Assembly: GCA_021816865.1 (NCBI GenBank) | Contig: JAKAWX010000003.1 | Location: 98,681-162,680, forward strand | Source: Thermoplasmata archaeon | GTDB lineage: Archaea > Thermoplasmatota > Thermoplasmata > Lutacidiplasmatales > UBA184 | Length of the DNA: 64,000 nt | Direction: 5' to 3' | Shown here: piece after piece, positions 45,601 through 54,428 of the stretch | How the letters are laid out: the number at the start of each line of letters is the position of its first letter | How positions within the stretch are numbered: the first letter of the stretch is position 1 | Program-made: the position numbers and the translations under genes | The notes under the pieces: model-generated | Told to the model about the DNA's origin: nothing | Database searches by the model: none | What the model saw: the letters and a program-made list of their open reading frames with translations, nothing else

Positions 45601-47384
45601 GCCGGTTCCCGAGCGGGTTCGTTCCCGTCGGGGGTGTTCCCGTCGAGGTCGACTACGCGGCCGAGGAGGTCGTTTCTCGGGAGCAGGCCATCCGGGCGCT
45701 CAACCAGGAGCTGGACGCCGTCCTCGGCGTCCCGGTGCTGGGCCCGACCAAGGTCGCGGCGGCCTGGGACAAAGGCCTACGACGTGTCGAACAGTTCCGC
45801 GACGTTCCGTTCGAGGACCTATCGGCCCTGCCCGGGTTCGGCCGGGCGGTGGTCGAGCTCCTCTTCGGCCGGTTCGGGGTTGCCGGGTCGGTCCCGGCGA
45901 CGCCCGGACCGGCCCCCGTCGCTCCGTCGCGCCGACGCCGAGCCCACGCGCCACCGGCCCTACCGGTCGGGCCGGCGACCGCCGATCTCTCGGCGGTCGG
46001 CCCCGCCGCCGCAGAGACCCGGTCGCCACCGTTGGCCATGGGCTCCTTGGCCGCCGCGCCCGACTCGTCCGAGCTCCCCGCGGCGAGCCCTGTATCGACG
46101 GCGGAGGCTCCCGCATCGCTCGTTCCCCCATCGGGGTGCGCGCAAGGGGCCGGGACCCCCTCTCTCTCAACCTCGCTCGTGCCGGTCCCGACGTCGTCCC
46201 CGCTCGTTCCGTCGGACCTCCGGGACCGCCCGCGCGCCCTCGTCGAGACGGACGCTGTCGTCCCGGAGGAAAGACCACAGGACGAACCCGGGCCCGAGTC
46301 CCCGGAGGCGCTCCCGATCCCTCCGTCGCCCGGCTCTCCGGCCCACGACGGCGTGGCGGCCGATGGAGCCGAAGCGGCGGGGACGGGCGCCGTACTCCCT
46401 CTAGCCCTCGAGGCCGCGATCGAGGCCGACGCCCAAAACGCTGGAGCCCTGACGGAGACGCCGGGACGGGAGACCGAACCGGCCGCGGGGAGCGCGGTCG
46501 ATCGGGGCTCGCTTCCCGCACCCGCGTCGCCGGCGGTAGCGGAGGAGTCCCCGACAACCGCTCCCAGCGGTCCCGCGGCCGGTCCTGCCTCCACCACCGG
46601 GCCTGTGGGAGGCGTCGGGACCACGGATGCCCCTGTGGGCGGGCCGGCCCGTCCGGTCGGGGGCGACGCGGCCGTTTTCCCGGGGGCCGAGCCTCGTATC
46701 TCGCTCGATCCCGTGACGCCGACGTCCATTAAGGCGTCCGGTGCGACGGACCCACGTTCGCCCCCGGGCTCGCCACCCGAGCCGCCGATCCCTCCCGAAG
46801 GAACCACGACCCGAGGGCCTCCGGCCCCCGCCGGTTCAGCCTCGTCGTCGCGTTCCCTTGAGGCCCCCCCTATCGCGCTCCCGGCCGTGCCGCCGGAGGA
46901 GCCGGCGCGGGGATCGGTTTCCGCGCCTCCGAGGGCCGGTGTGGAACTCGAAGTGGGAAGCTCGATCCTGACGTCCCTCCAGCCGTTCCTTGATGCGACG
47001 GCCGCCGGGCACCCCGGGCTGTGTCTCGTGCGAGAGTCGCCGGAGCGCATCTCGGCCCAGGTCGGCCGCCGCCCCGTCGATGTCTACTGGCTTACGAACC
47101 TCGGGCGGGGGCGGACCCTCAAGCCGAACGACCTTCCCGCGGTCTTCGCGTCGCTGACGCGCGCGATCACCGGGGAAGGCCGGACGGTCGTCTTCGTCGA
47201 GGGGCTCGAGTACCTGGTCCGGCTCCACGGGGTCGACGCCGTGGTCGACCGACTCGCAGAGTTCGACCGGTTCGCGAAGGAGCACGACGTCCGGGTGTGG
47301 ACGCACGTGAGCCCCGAACTCCTGCGGCCCACCGACCTCGAGCGGTTCGTCCGCCGCTTCACTCGGTCCGGACCGTCCGCGTAG
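42624..47384 (+). CDS. Degenerate isoleucyl-tRNA-synthetase-like protein fused to HhH and DUF835 domains
   Basis: 1586 residues. Residues 1 to about 850 follow the layout of class Ia IleRS: N terminus [16 protein letters not shown], a zinc knuckle VCPSC (about 146), an editing-like domain ([42 protein letters not shown] at about 289), further Cys pairs (CALC about 366; CPSC...CRC about 433-455), the post-KMSKS-like [14 protein letters not shown], and an anticodon-binding-like [18 protein letters not shown]. The HIGH site is replaced (TSGDAVAMV) and no KMSKS is present, so aminoacylation is unlikely. A helix-hairpin-helix ([17 protein letters not shown], about 1080), a linker of about 340 residues rich in Pro/Ala/Ser, and a DUF835 domain (about 1437-1586; [23 protein letters not shown]) follow. 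Confidence 0.82.
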   Translation: MASLPDEYRPAQVEQEVRALWKAHGLPPTTGSLGPAGGPTVRQFVGTFTSGDAVAMVAQRALAADVDARYLALTGRRTLATLRREGRPDSDPAGPVERALVRLGVWVGGSGGGPSDSEDRHARVERIVGQLARRGIIATRDLPLRVCPSCAAPRSPERIIYQEEDGDTYLVRFDLPLDGRVARALVWVDAPWRLLATSAILVNPDLPYVVARYRRRDTEELVFTSRSSLERFRSWIPGATFEVLEERPGREYAGRAYGYPLAHEFPMGGALAPPAGTILEVPDVTDTGTGLVPLVPGHGATDAVIAEAHGIPGWPLVTPTGQLDVTLKHKYAGLDLRTATEFIVRDLSESGAIFAQLRVRRGVPHCALCGSALVWTPGRAWCLEPGRLSAELAEMYRRLLPAAPALPQVEVAPWPVSETTTNSDPSAVALLECPSCESLDSLDASPSCRCGGTRYPVRRRLVPSAAGVLAAWARSDPFPGADTARLYVGERRAVPTVVHHLTALAGVDGLPAEVGVTLLPTVTEIDLVALADQHGADAVRTALVRTDASGRASETFVERCTQERGRLDHLWRFARELSERLDPALLAAFGSPVSGVLGELEVEDRALLARWERARVRALADYDRWSAASAHRRVFRFLETDLAEYREWVRPRIALVGSPPSKRAALRTLVHVLSGAVGLLAPVAPFTAERIRRALVPDRTSLYDGRLAPVDRGLMGDDLTVAWDRWRSVLAALRSFRRANGLSSDVPIPSVALVVGTEEVGTTLRGDRPLLERLGNVAKVVVGSPSDPWAGRQHQIRPNEPEIQRVYGSQASQIAHLLRRMPPRRVRDPGGGSDLSVVIQGQPRTLAPSMVSYSESLPERVVPTPWSLGEMYAERPVAGRSSASPPPLSPDAFWLVRRLDRRLRRGRASGSVPTVAVIATSDPLAAELSSASGPLAAYLGLGEVRVSDRIEEPAPSGAVTGRAKTGVRWWVDVPGLTRPPRRTKVRASRRHRRRFPSGFVPVGGVPVEVDYAAEEVVSREQAIRALNQELDAVLGVPVLGPTKVAAAWDKGLRRVEQFRDVPFEDLSALPGFGRAVVELLFGRFGVAGSVPATPGPAPVAPSRRRRAHAPPALPVGPATADLSAVGPAAAETRSPPLAMGSLAAAPDSSELPAASPVSTAEAPASLVPPSGCAQGAGTPSLSTSLVPVPTSSPLVPSDLRDRPRALVETDAVVPEERPQDEPGPESPEALPIPPSPGSPAHDGVAADGAEAAGTGAVLPLALEAAIEADAQNAGALTETPGRETEPAAGSAVDRGSLPAPASPAVAEESPTTAPSGPAAGPASTTGPVGGVGTTDAPVGGPARPVGGDAAVFPGAEPRISLDPVTPTSIKASGATDPRSPPGSPPEPPIPPEGTTTRGPPAPAGSASSSRSLEAPPIALPAVPPEEPARGSVSAPPRAGVELEVGSSILTSLQPFLDATAAGHPGLCLVRESPERISAQVGRRPVDVYWLTNLGRGRTLKPNDLPAVFASLTRAITGEGRTVVFVEGLEYLVRLHGVDAVVDRLAEFDRFAKEHDVRVWTHVSPELLRPTDLERFVRRFTRSGPSA

Positions 47385-47460
47385 ACGCGCGGTCGCCGCC
47401 TCGAGGTCGGGAGCTCCCCGTCCCGGAGAGGGGCGGGCGGGCTAACGAACGGTTAGCGTG

Positions 47461-47470
47461 ATTAGATATC
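47461..47470 (+). promoter_or_regulatory. TATA box of the membrane-protein pair at 47496
   Basis: ATTAGATATC, centred about 28-30 bp before ATG 47496; leaderless spacing. Confidence 0.6.
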
Positions 47471-47495
47471 ATCGGACGGTGGTCCCGTCGAAGAG

Positions 47496-48221
47496 ATGGG
47501 GACCGTGCGTACCTCCGCCGAGCGGGCCCGCCGGCGGACGGCCCCGCTCGCGGTCCTGCTCGTCGTCGTTCTGCTCCTCGGTGCGGCCGGGGCGTTCGCC
47601 CCCGGCGCGGCGCGGGCCGCCGCGATCGGATGCTCGAACGTGAGCGCGAAGTACGGTGTGAACGCCACGGTCACGTGGAACGGCGTGAACGTGTGTTCGG
47701 GCGGTTCCGCCTCGTCGGCGTTCTCGGTCGACCTCACCCAGTCGATCGGCCTGCGCTACAACTGGTCCGGACCGCTGGGCCATCCGCTGTCGCTGAACGA
47801 CGCTCGACTCCAGATGTTCTACTTCGGCTTCCCGCTCGCGACCCGGGACGTCACGACGGTCGGGGGCGTCCAGGGGCCCTCCGGGAGCTTCGTCATGAAC
47901 TGGACCCCCGGAGTGATCGCCTACGTCCTCGAGGGGCTCTACGGGCTGACCGCGAGCCTCCTCGCGACGAACGGCACGACAGTTTTCAGCGAGGATTTCT
48001 TCGTCCATGCGAACGCCCCCTACGGGATCCTTGCGGCCCTTCCGATCCTCCTCGTCGTCCTCGGGATCTACGAGGTCTACAACGTCGCGCGTTCGGGACG
48101 GCAGGCCGCGCTCCCGAAGCGGGCAGCGCCGGCAGGCCCCCCGCCGCCGCCGCCGGAGCCGGGCGCGGGACCCGGTCCGGACGGCGCGGGTACTCCCCCT
48201 CCGGGAGCCGGAGGACCATGA
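47496..48221 (+). CDS. Secreted, membrane-anchored protein of unknown function
   Basis: 241 residues. A signal peptide (RRRTAPLAVLLVVVLLLGAAGAFAPGAARAA) is followed by an extracellular beta-rich domain of about 140 residues with several N-glycosylation-like sites (NVS, NAT, NWS, NGT) and two cysteines (IGCSN; NVCSG), then a membrane helix (YGILAALPILLVVLGIYEVY) and a cytoplasmic Pro/Gly-rich tail. I do not recognise the domain. ATG 47496 sits at leaderless distance from a TATA box. Its stop overlaps the next start (ATGA), so the two membrane proteins are probably made together. Confidence 0.78.
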   Translation: MGTVRTSAERARRRTAPLAVLLVVVLLLGAAGAFAPGAARAAAIGCSNVSAKYGVNATVTWNGVNVCSGGSASSAFSVDLTQSIGLRYNWSGPLGHPLSLNDARLQMFYFGFPLATRDVTTVGGVQGPSGSFVMNWTPGVIAYVLEGLYGLTASLLATNGTTVFSEDFFVHANAPYGILAALPILLVVLGIYEVYNVARSGRQAALPKRAAPAGPPPPPPEPGAGPGPDGAGTPPPGAGGP

Positions 48222-48442
48222 GCGCGACCAGCCACGGGGCGGCCGCGGGCGCGGTGCTCGGGATCGTTGCGGTCCTCCTCGCGCAGCAGCTGGGTCTCTG
48301 GAGCCTTAGCGACCTTGTGACGAGCGTCGTCTACCTCGTCCTCGGCATTGTCGTCGGCGCCGCGGTCTGCGGCGCGATCGGCATGGCCCTCGGTCGACGG
48401 TGGGTCGCCTCGCACCCGGCCGAGCCGCCGGCCCACGGCTGA
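48218..48442 (+). CDS. Small two-span membrane protein
   Basis: 74 residues with two hydrophobic helices (AAGAVLGIVAVLLAQQLGLW and VVYLVLGIVVGAAVCGAIGMALG) and a short polar tail. ATG 48218 overlaps the preceding stop by 4 nt. It is too small for a family assignment; an accessory subunit of the upstream secreted protein is possible. It is convergent with the heme operon, 15 nt from its last gene. Confidence 0.7.
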   Translation: MSATSHGAAAGAVLGIVAVLLAQQLGLWSLSDLVTSVVYLVLGIVVGAAVCGAIGMALGRRWVASHPAEPPAHG

Positions 48443-48457
48443 CGGATCGCCGGTCCG

Positions 48458-48670
48458 CTACGGACCGGGCCCGCGGCGCGAGAGCGCTCCGACCATCTCG
48501 TCCGGCGTCACGACCGGGCGGCACTCGATCTCGCGCGCCCCCGCGAACTCTTGGATCACGAGGTCGTAGAAGGCCCGGGCCCGCTGCGAAGGGAGGTCGG
48601 CGGGGCCGTCGGGGCTTCCGACGCCCTTGCGGAGGACGGCGGGCCGACGTTCGGTACGCGCAGGGGTCAT
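48458..48670 (-). CDS. Small protein at the end of the heme operon
   Basis: 70-residue protein of unknown function, the last gene of the heme run. ATG 48668-48670 overlaps the hemE stop by 4 nt (ATGA), the same coupling used by all upstream genes, which is the main reason to call it real. The recognisable core is SQRARAFYDLVIQEFAGAREIECRPVVTPDEMVGAL, an amphipathic helix and a short strand. No cysteine motif suggests iron binding. The ORF-track frame extends far upstream only as a shadow of hemE. Confidence 0.6.
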   Translation of the reverse strand: MTPARTERRPAVLRKGVGSPDGPADLPSQRARAFYDLVIQEFAGAREIECRPVVTPDEMVGALSRRGPGP

Positions 48671-49707
48671 CGTCGAGCTCGCGGGAGGCCCTGGGAGTGG
48701 ACGAAGTCGACGAGGTCGGCCACGTGCGCGGGGTCGGTCTCGGGCAACACGCCGTGCCCCAGGTTGAAGACGTGCGAACGATGGTCCGGGATCTCCTCGA
48801 GCACCTCCCGGGCCTCCCGACGTAGCGTGGCGACGGGGCCGAGGAGCGCCCCCGGGTCGAGGTTCCCCTGGAGGGCGAGCCGGGTCCCGACGCGCCGTCG
48901 CACGCGGTGGAGGGGCTCGCGCCAGTCGACCGAGAGCGCGTCCGGACCGGTCCGGGCCAGCCCCTCGAGGAGGTGGGACGACCCGGTCGAGAAGAGGATC
49001 GTCGGTCGCCCGAGGGACCGCACCCCCTCGAAGATGGTGGCGAGCGGCTCGCGCAGGTGCCGCTCGAAGGTGGCCGGGCCGACGGCCCCGATCCAGGTGT
49101 CGAACACCTGGAGCGCGGCGGCGCCGCTCTCGGCCTGCATCGTGAGGTAGTCGACCGCCAGCGTCGCGAGCCGATCGACAAGGCGGTCGAACGTCCCCGG
49201 GTCCCGGTAGATCATGCGCCGGGTCGCCGAGAACTCCCGGTCGGCCCGCCCTTCGATAAGGTAGGACGCGAGCGTGAACGGGCCGCCCGCGAAGCCGATG
49301 ATCGGGCGCTCGTGCTCGAGCTCGAGGTACCGCTCGATCGCCCGGCCCACGAACGGCACGCTGTCGCGCGCCGAGAACGCGCCGAGCGCTTCGACGTCCC
49401 GCCGGGTCCGGATCGGGCGCGGCACGACCGGTCCTACGCCCGGATCGATCGAGAAGTCGATGCCGAGCCCGGCGAAGGGGAGCGTGATGTCGGCAAAGAC
49501 GACGGCGGCGTCGACGTCGTAGCGGTGGATCGGCTCGAGGGTGACCTGGGCCGCGAGCTCCGGCGTCCGGGCGATCTCGAGGATCGGGTGCTCCCGTCGA
49601 AGCGCCCGGTACCCGGGCAGGTGGCGCCCGGCCTGTCGCATGAGCCAGATCGGGACGGTGTCGGTCTCCTCGCCCCAGAGCGCCCGGGTCAGGCGGTCGC
49701 GGGTCAC
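48667..49707 (-). CDS. hemE: Uroporphyrinogen decarboxylase
   Basis: Decarboxylates uroporphyrinogen III to coproporphyrinogen III. The 346-residue protein has the N-terminal signature PIWLMRQAGRHLPGYR, the catalytic Asp region VVFADITLPFAGLG, GFAGGPFTLASYLIEG and the C-terminal LALQGNLDPGALLG and FNLGHGVLPETDP. GTG 49707 is chosen over the ORF-track start at 49725 because it forms the GTGA overlap with the hemL stop seen throughout this operon. Its presence shows that coproporphyrinogen, rather than only siroheme, is an intended product. Confidence 0.94.
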   Translation of the reverse strand: MTRDRLTRALWGEETDTVPIWLMRQAGRHLPGYRALRREHPILEIARTPELAAQVTLEPIHRYDVDAAVVFADITLPFAGLGIDFSIDPGVGPVVPRPIRTRRDVEALGAFSARDSVPFVGRAIERYLELEHERPIIGFAGGPFTLASYLIEGRADREFSATRRMIYRDPGTFDRLVDRLATLAVDYLTMQAESGAAALQVFDTWIGAVGPATFERHLREPLATIFEGVRSLGRPTILFSTGSSHLLEGLARTGPDALSVDWREPLHRVRRRVGTRLALQGNLDPGALLGPVATLRREAREVLEEIPDHRSHVFNLGHGVLPETDPAHVADLVDFVHSQGLPRARR

Positions 49708-51011
49708 GGGGAACCCTCCCGGCAAGCCCGGAACGCCGCCCGGAGCGCCGGCGCCGCCCGTTCGACCTCGGCGGGTCCCGTCGCCATCGAGACGAACGCG
49801 GTCTCGAGGGCCGACGGCGGCAGGTAGATCCCGCGGTCGAGCGCGACATGGAAGAACCGGGCGTAGCGGGCGCGGTCGGTCGTCTCGGCCCCCTCCACGT
49901 TCGTGATCGGTCCCGGCGCGAAGAAGAGCCCGAGCATCGAGCCGGCCCGCTGGAGCGTGAACGGCTCGGCGCGGAGTTCGGCGGCCGACTCGACGAGCAC
50001 GCGCTCGAGAAGGCGAGAGGTCTCCTCAAGCCTGCGGTAGCGCGAGTCCGTGAGCGCGTCGAGGGTGGCGATGCCGGCGGCCATCGCGACCGGGTTGCCG
50101 GCGAGCGTGCCGGCCTGGTAGACGGGTCCGACGGGGGCGACGACCTCCATCACCGCCCGTCGGCCGCCGTACGCCGCCACGGGCATCCCGCCCCCGATCA
50201 CCTTGCCGAGCGTGACGAGGTCCGGGCGCAATCCGAGCGTCTCGCCGATGGTTCCCCGGCGCAGACGGAAGCCCGTGATCACCTCGTCCGCGATGACGAG
50301 CGCCCCGGCTCGGTGCGCGAGGTCCGAGACCGCCGCGAGAAACCCGGGGCGCGGAGGGACCACCCCCATGTTGCCGGCGACCGGCTCGACCACGACCGCG
50401 GCGACCGATTCACCCCAGCGCTCGAAGAGCCGGCGGAGTGCGTCGGGGTCGTTGTACCGCGCCACCAGAGTCTCCCCCGCGATCGCCCGCGGGACCCCGG
50501 CGGAATCCGGGAGCGACCCCGCGGCAACTCCCGAACCGGCTCGGGCGAGCAGGCCGTCCGAATGTCCGTGGTACCCGCCCGCGAACTTGACGATCTTGGA
50601 GCGGCCCGTGCGGCCTCGCGCCGCCCGGATCGCGCTCATCACCGCCTCGGTCCCCGAGCTCACGAAGCGCAACCGTTCCAAGGTCGGGACCGCGCCCTTG
50701 ATCCGCTCGCCGAGCTCGTGCTCGAGGACGCTCGGCGCCCCGAACGAGAGCCCTCGGGACGCGGCCCGTTGGACCGCTCCCACGACCGACCGGGGCGCGT
50801 TGCCGAGGAGGTTCGCCCCCCACGAGCCGACGAGGTCGAGGTAGCGTCGGCCGTCCTCGTCGACGAGATACGGCCCGCGGCCGCGCACAAAGAAGACCGG
50901 GCTCCCGCCGACCGCGGCGAACGACCGGACCGGGCTGTCGACCCCGCCGACGAGCGTGCGCGCGGCCCTCCGGAACAGGGCCCGGGACCGGGGGCCGGCG
51001 CCCCGGCTCAC
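49704..51011 (-). CDS. hemL: Glutamate-1-semialdehyde 2,1-aminomutase
   Basis: PLP enzyme producing 5-aminolevulinate from glutamate-1-semialdehyde made by HemA. The 435-residue protein starts at GTG 51011 overlapping the hemQ-like gene. Motifs are FVSSGTEAVMSAIRAARG, FAGGYHGHSDGLLARAGSG, VIADEVITGFRL and the PLP lysine in TLGKVIGGGMPVAAYGG (about residue 267), with GPVYQAGTLAGNPVAMAAG after it. These match GSA aminomutase rather than other class III aminotransferases. Confidence 0.95.
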   Translation of the reverse strand: MSRGAGPRSRALFRRAARTLVGGVDSPVRSFAAVGGSPVFFVRGRGPYLVDEDGRRYLDLVGSWGANLLGNAPRSVVGAVQRAASRGLSFGAPSVLEHELGERIKGAVPTLERLRFVSSGTEAVMSAIRAARGRTGRSKIVKFAGGYHGHSDGLLARAGSGVAAGSLPDSAGVPRAIAGETLVARYNDPDALRRLFERWGESVAAVVVEPVAGNMGVVPPRPGFLAAVSDLAHRAGALVIADEVITGFRLRRGTIGETLGLRPDLVTLGKVIGGGMPVAAYGGRRAVMEVVAPVGPVYQAGTLAGNPVAMAAGIATLDALTDSRYRRLEETSRLLERVLVESAAELRAEPFTLQRAGSMLGLFFAPGPITNVEGAETTDRARYARFFHVALDRGIYLPPSALETAFVSMATGPAEVERAAPALRAAFRACREGSP

Positions 51012-51754
51012 GGGAGGCCGTCCGCGAGGTCGAGCGCCCGCCTCGGGGAGGTCCGGACGCACGTGAAGATCGGGGTCTCGAGGGCCGTGTACCGGCTCGC
51101 TTCCGACGGCCGGAGGTCGTTCACGAGGTCGAGGAACTCGTCCGGGCGGTCGGCCTCGAACGCGAGGATGAATTCCATGTCGTCGAGACCGAACGAGTAA
51201 CCGGTGTGGATGTCGACACGGGGGTACTTGTGGCCGATGCGGAAGTGCTCGCCCATGATGCGGCGGCGCTCCTCGAACGGAAGGCCGTACCACTCCCGCT
51301 TCTTCACGAACGGGTAGACGAAGAGGTACGGCCGATCGCCGGGGCGACGCCGGGTGCCGGTCCCCTCGCCTCCGTGCGCGTGCGCGCCGAGGTACTCCGA
51401 CTTTCGGGCCATCCCGAGGTAGGAGTAGGGGGTCGCGAGGAACGGCCCGAGCCCGGTGCCGAGGACGCGGGCGTGAAGCGTCTGGACCGGCTCGAGCGCC
51501 GGCGCGACCGACCAGACGAGGAAGTCGACCCCGGCCTTCAGCCCGACCGTCGAGTAGGTGCCTACGAGGACGTTCTCGGGGGGGTGCTCGAGCACTTCGA
51601 CGAGCGCGGCCTTTCCCGCCTCCCGCTCCGGTCGGGGGAGGCGCCGCCACCCCGGCTCCACGCGGTAGAAGGTGTACTTGACGACGTCCCGGGGCTCCTC
51701 CGTCCCGGGAGCGTCATCGGCCGCGCCCGGTCGGGACGGGGTCGGGTCGGTCAC
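51008..51754 (-). CDS. hemQ: Chlorite-dismutase-family protein, likely coproheme decarboxylase (HemQ-like)
   Basis: 248 residues. Family features are VVKYTFYRVEPGWRRLP at the N terminus, TPYSYLGMARKSEYL, a Y-x-x-x-K-x3-W motif in YPFVKKREWYGLP, and the heme-pocket segment GHKYPRVDIHTGYSFGLDDMEFILAFEAD carrying the likely proximal His. The Cld family includes true chlorite dismutases and the HemQ enzymes that decarboxylate coproheme to heme b; location inside a heme operon favours HemQ. GTG 51754 overlaps hemB and the stop overlaps hemL. Distinguishing HemQ from peroxidase-like relatives needs experiment. Confidence 0.82.
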   Translation of the reverse strand: MTDPTPSRPGAADDAPGTEEPRDVVKYTFYRVEPGWRRLPRPEREAGKAALVEVLEHPPENVLVGTYSTVGLKAGVDFLVWSVAPALEPVQTLHARVLGTGLGPFLATPYSYLGMARKSEYLGAHAHGGEGTGTRRRPGDRPYLFVYPFVKKREWYGLPFEERRRIMGEHFRIGHKYPRVDIHTGYSFGLDDMEFILAFEADRPDEFLDLVNDLRPSEASRYTALETPIFTCVRTSPRRALDLADGLP

Positions 51755-52770
51755 CGGTCCTCCCGGAGCCAGCGGACCGCGTCGCGCGCGAAGTAGGTGA
51801 CGATGAGGTCGGCGCCGGCTCGGCGGATAGCGACGAGCGTCTCGCGGGCGGCCTTCTCGAGGTCGACGATCCCGCGGGCGGCGGCGGCGTGGATCGTCGC
51901 GTACTCGCCGCTTACCTGGTACGCCGCGAGCGGGAGGTCGAAGCGGTCCCGCGCCCTCGCGAGCAGGTCGAGGCTCGTGAGGGCGGGCTTCACCATCAGG
52001 ATGTCCGCTCCCTCGGCGGCGTCGAGCGCCATCTCCCGGAGGGCTTCGCGGCCGTTGCGGGCGTCCATCTGGTAGCCGGCACGGTCACCGAATTCGGGGG
52101 CCGACCCCTCGATCTCCCGGAACGGCCCGTAGAAGGCCGAGGCGTGCTTGGTCGAGTACGCCAGGACGCCGGTCCCCTCGTAGCCGGCATCGTCGAGGGC
52201 GTGCCGGATCGCACCGACCTGGCCGTCCATCATGGCGCTCGGGGCCACGACGTCGGCGCCCGCGCGCGCGTGCGCGAGCGCGACGCGCTGAAGCCGTTCG
52301 ACGGACGCGTCGTTCGCCACATCGCCGTCCTTCACGACCCCGCAATGGCCGTGGGTCGTGTAGGCGCACAGGCAGACGTCGGTCGCCACCACCAGGTCCG
52401 GAGCCGCCTTCTTGAGCGCCCGAACCGCCTCGGGGACGAGGCCGGTGTCGGACCACGCGTCGCTTCCCTCGGCATCCTTCGTGCGGGCGACCCCGAAGAG
52501 CAGGACGGACCGCACCCCCTCCGAGGCGAGCGTGCGGCCGAAGGGGCCGATCCGTCCGAGCGGGTACCTCGCAACGCCCGGGCACGACGGGACCGGGGTC
52601 GGGCCCCCTCCGCCCGGTCGGACGAACAGCGGGAGCACCCATCGGTGGCTCTCGAGATCGGTCTCGGCGATCCAGTCCCGAAGGGCGGCCGTGCGACGCA
52701 TGCGTCGAGGCCGGACGACGGCCGAGGGGCGCGCGGGCCGGCCACCGTGCTCGATGACTCGGGAGTTCAT
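51751..52770 (-). CDS. hemB: 5-aminolevulinate dehydratase (porphobilinogen synthase)
   Basis: Condenses two 5-aminolevulinates to porphobilinogen. The 339-residue protein has both catalytic lysines (YSTKHASAFYGPFR; ILMVKPAL) and a cysteine-rich metal site DVCLCAYTTHGHCG, indicating the zinc-dependent form. [15 protein letters not shown] and VLPLFVRPG form the N-terminal arm. ATG 52770 overlaps the hemD stop (ATGA). The ORF-track frame to 53376 is a shadow of hemD. Confidence 0.95.
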   Translation of the reverse strand: MNSRVIEHGGRPARPSAVVRPRRMRRTAALRDWIAETDLESHRWVLPLFVRPGGGGPTPVPSCPGVARYPLGRIGPFGRTLASEGVRSVLLFGVARTKDAEGSDAWSDTGLVPEAVRALKKAAPDLVVATDVCLCAYTTHGHCGVVKDGDVANDASVERLQRVALAHARAGADVVAPSAMMDGQVGAIRHALDDAGYEGTGVLAYSTKHASAFYGPFREIEGSAPEFGDRAGYQMDARNGREALREMALDAAEGADILMVKPALTSLDLLARARDRFDLPLAAYQVSGEYATIHAAAARGIVDLEKAARETLVAIRRAGADLIVTYFARDAVRWLREDR

Positions 52771-53513
52771 TCGATCCCCGCGGGGAGAAGTGGGCGCGTA
52801 AAGCGTTGTGCCGTCAGCGAGGGCGTGACGGAGATGCGGACAAAGCCGGCGGCCCGTGCGGCTCGGGCCGAGCGCGGTCCGATCACGACCAGCCGGACGC
52901 GGCGGGCGAGCCGGGCGAGCGAGGGCGGGTCGAGGGCGGCGACCAGCGCGCGGAGGGCGGAGGGGCTGCTCGCAACGATCAGGTCCGCGCGCGCGAGACG
53001 GGCGCGTTCCGCCCGCCCGAACCGGGCCCGCAGCCTCGTCCGATAGACGACGACGTCCGTTACCGTGTGGCCGCGAGCGCGAAGGGCGCGAGCCAGGGAC
53101 GGCCCCGCCCGGTCGGAGCGGAACCGCAAGATCCGCCGCCGCCCCCGGCCGATTGCCCGGGCGACGGCCGCCCCACCGAGCCCCGGCGGCTCCCGCACGT
53201 TCGTGACCCCGACCGACCGCAGCGTCGCGGCGGTTGCGGGTCCGCTCGACCAGTACCGCACGCGGCGGGCCCGTCGGCCCTCCTCGCGCCACGGGACCAC
53301 GCCGGCAAGGACGCCGGATCGGCTCGTGACCACGACGTCGTCGACCGCGCCGAGCGCCGAGAGGGGCGGGCGCCACGCGGACGGGGGGAGCGGTACCGGT
53401 TCGACCACCACGAGGCGAGTGACCTTGGCCCCCCCGACGCGAAGCGCTTCGACGATCGGCTCGAGGGCGTTCGGTCCGGTGAGCAGCACGACCCGCACGC
53501 GACCGTGAGGCAC
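52767..53513 (-). CDS. hemD: Uroporphyrinogen III synthase
   Basis: Cyclises hydroxymethylbilane with inversion of ring D. The sequence family is poorly conserved; the 248-residue protein has the expected two-domain alternation (VDDVVVTSRSGVLAGV, RRILRFRSDRAGPSLARALRARGHTVTDVVVYRT, DLIVASSPSALRALV, RLVVIGPRSARAARAAG), and it lies between hemC and hemB. GTG 53513 is used. It is 9 nt downstream of hemC. Confidence 0.88.
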   Translation of the reverse strand: MPHGRVRVVLLTGPNALEPIVEALRVGGAKVTRLVVVEPVPLPPSAWRPPLSALGAVDDVVVTSRSGVLAGVVPWREEGRRARRVRYWSSGPATAATLRSVGVTNVREPPGLGGAAVARAIGRGRRRILRFRSDRAGPSLARALRARGHTVTDVVVYRTRLRARFGRAERARLARADLIVASSPSALRALVAALDPPSLARLARRVRLVVIGPRSARAARAAGFVRISVTPSLTAQRFTRPLLPAGIE

Positions 53514-53522
53514 GAGCTCCTC

Positions 53523-54428
53523 CTACCGGGTCTGGGCCAGGATCTCGTCCCCCCCGGCGGAGAGCACGGCGCGGCCCAACGAGCGGCCGATCGCCTCCGC
53601 GTTCGAGGTCGGTCCCCGGCGGCTGGCGCGAACGCTCCGTCGACCGTCCGGCGCGAGGACCTCGCCCACGAGCGAGAGCCTCGCTCCCCGAACGGTCCCG
53701 AGGGCGGCGAGCGGAGACCGACAGTCCCCGCCGAGCTCGGCGGAGAACGACCGTTCGGCGAGGACGGCCGCGCGGGTGGCAGGGTGGTCGAGGGCCGCGG
53801 CGACCCGTTCGGACGGACCGTCCCCCTCCCGAACGGCCACGACCAGCGCTCCCTGGCCGGGCGCCGGCAGGTACTCCCGGGTGGGAAGGACCCGACCGAT
53901 CGACCGGGTTCGGTGGAGGCGGGCGAGACCGGCGACGGCCAGCACGATCGCATCGACGCTCCCGTCCCGGACGAGCCCGAGGCGCGTTCCGACGTTGCCG
54001 CGCACTTCCTCCACGACGAGGTCGGGGCGGCGTCGGAGGAGCTGGGCCCGGCGCCGCACGCTGCTCGAGCCGACACGCGCGCCTTTCGGGAGCCGGCCGG
54101 GCGCCACTCCGCGGCGGACGACGAGGCAGTCGCGGGGGTCGGCCCGACGTACGAAGGCCGCGAGGCGGAGGCCGGAAGGGAGGATCGACTCCACGTCCTT
54201 GGCGCTGTGCACCGCGAGGTCGATCTCGCCGCGTGCGAGCGCGAGGTCGATCGCATCGGTGAAGTCGGGCGAGCCGCCCGCCGCGGTCTCCCGGTCCCCG
54301 CTCGTCACGATCGGGACCGGGCGGAACCGCATCTCGGGGAACCGCCGAACGAGTCGACGCACCACCTCGTCCGTCTGGAGGAGCGCGAGCGGGCTGCGAC
54401 GCGTCCCGATCCTCACCCGCTCGGTCAC
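53523..54428 (-). CDS. hemC: Hydroxymethylbilane synthase (porphobilinogen deaminase)
   Basis: Polymerises four porphobilinogens. The 301-residue protein contains RIGTRRSPLALLQTDEV, AVHSAKDVESILPSGL with the catalytic Asp, GSSSVRRRAQL, and the dipyrromethane-attachment cysteine in ELGGDCRSPLAAL. GTG 54428 overlaps the hemA stop; the longer frame in the ORF track is antisense noise. Confidence 0.95.
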   Translation of the reverse strand: MTERVRIGTRRSPLALLQTDEVVRRLVRRFPEMRFRPVPIVTSGDRETAAGGSPDFTDAIDLALARGEIDLAVHSAKDVESILPSGLRLAAFVRRADPRDCLVVRRGVAPGRLPKGARVGSSSVRRRAQLLRRRPDLVVEEVRGNVGTRLGLVRDGSVDAIVLAVAGLARLHRTRSIGRVLPTREYLPAPGQGALVVAVREGDGPSERVAAALDHPATRAAVLAERSFSAELGGDCRSPLAALGTVRGARLSLVGEVLAPDGRRSVRASRRGPTSNAEAIGRSLGRAVLSAGGDEILAQTR

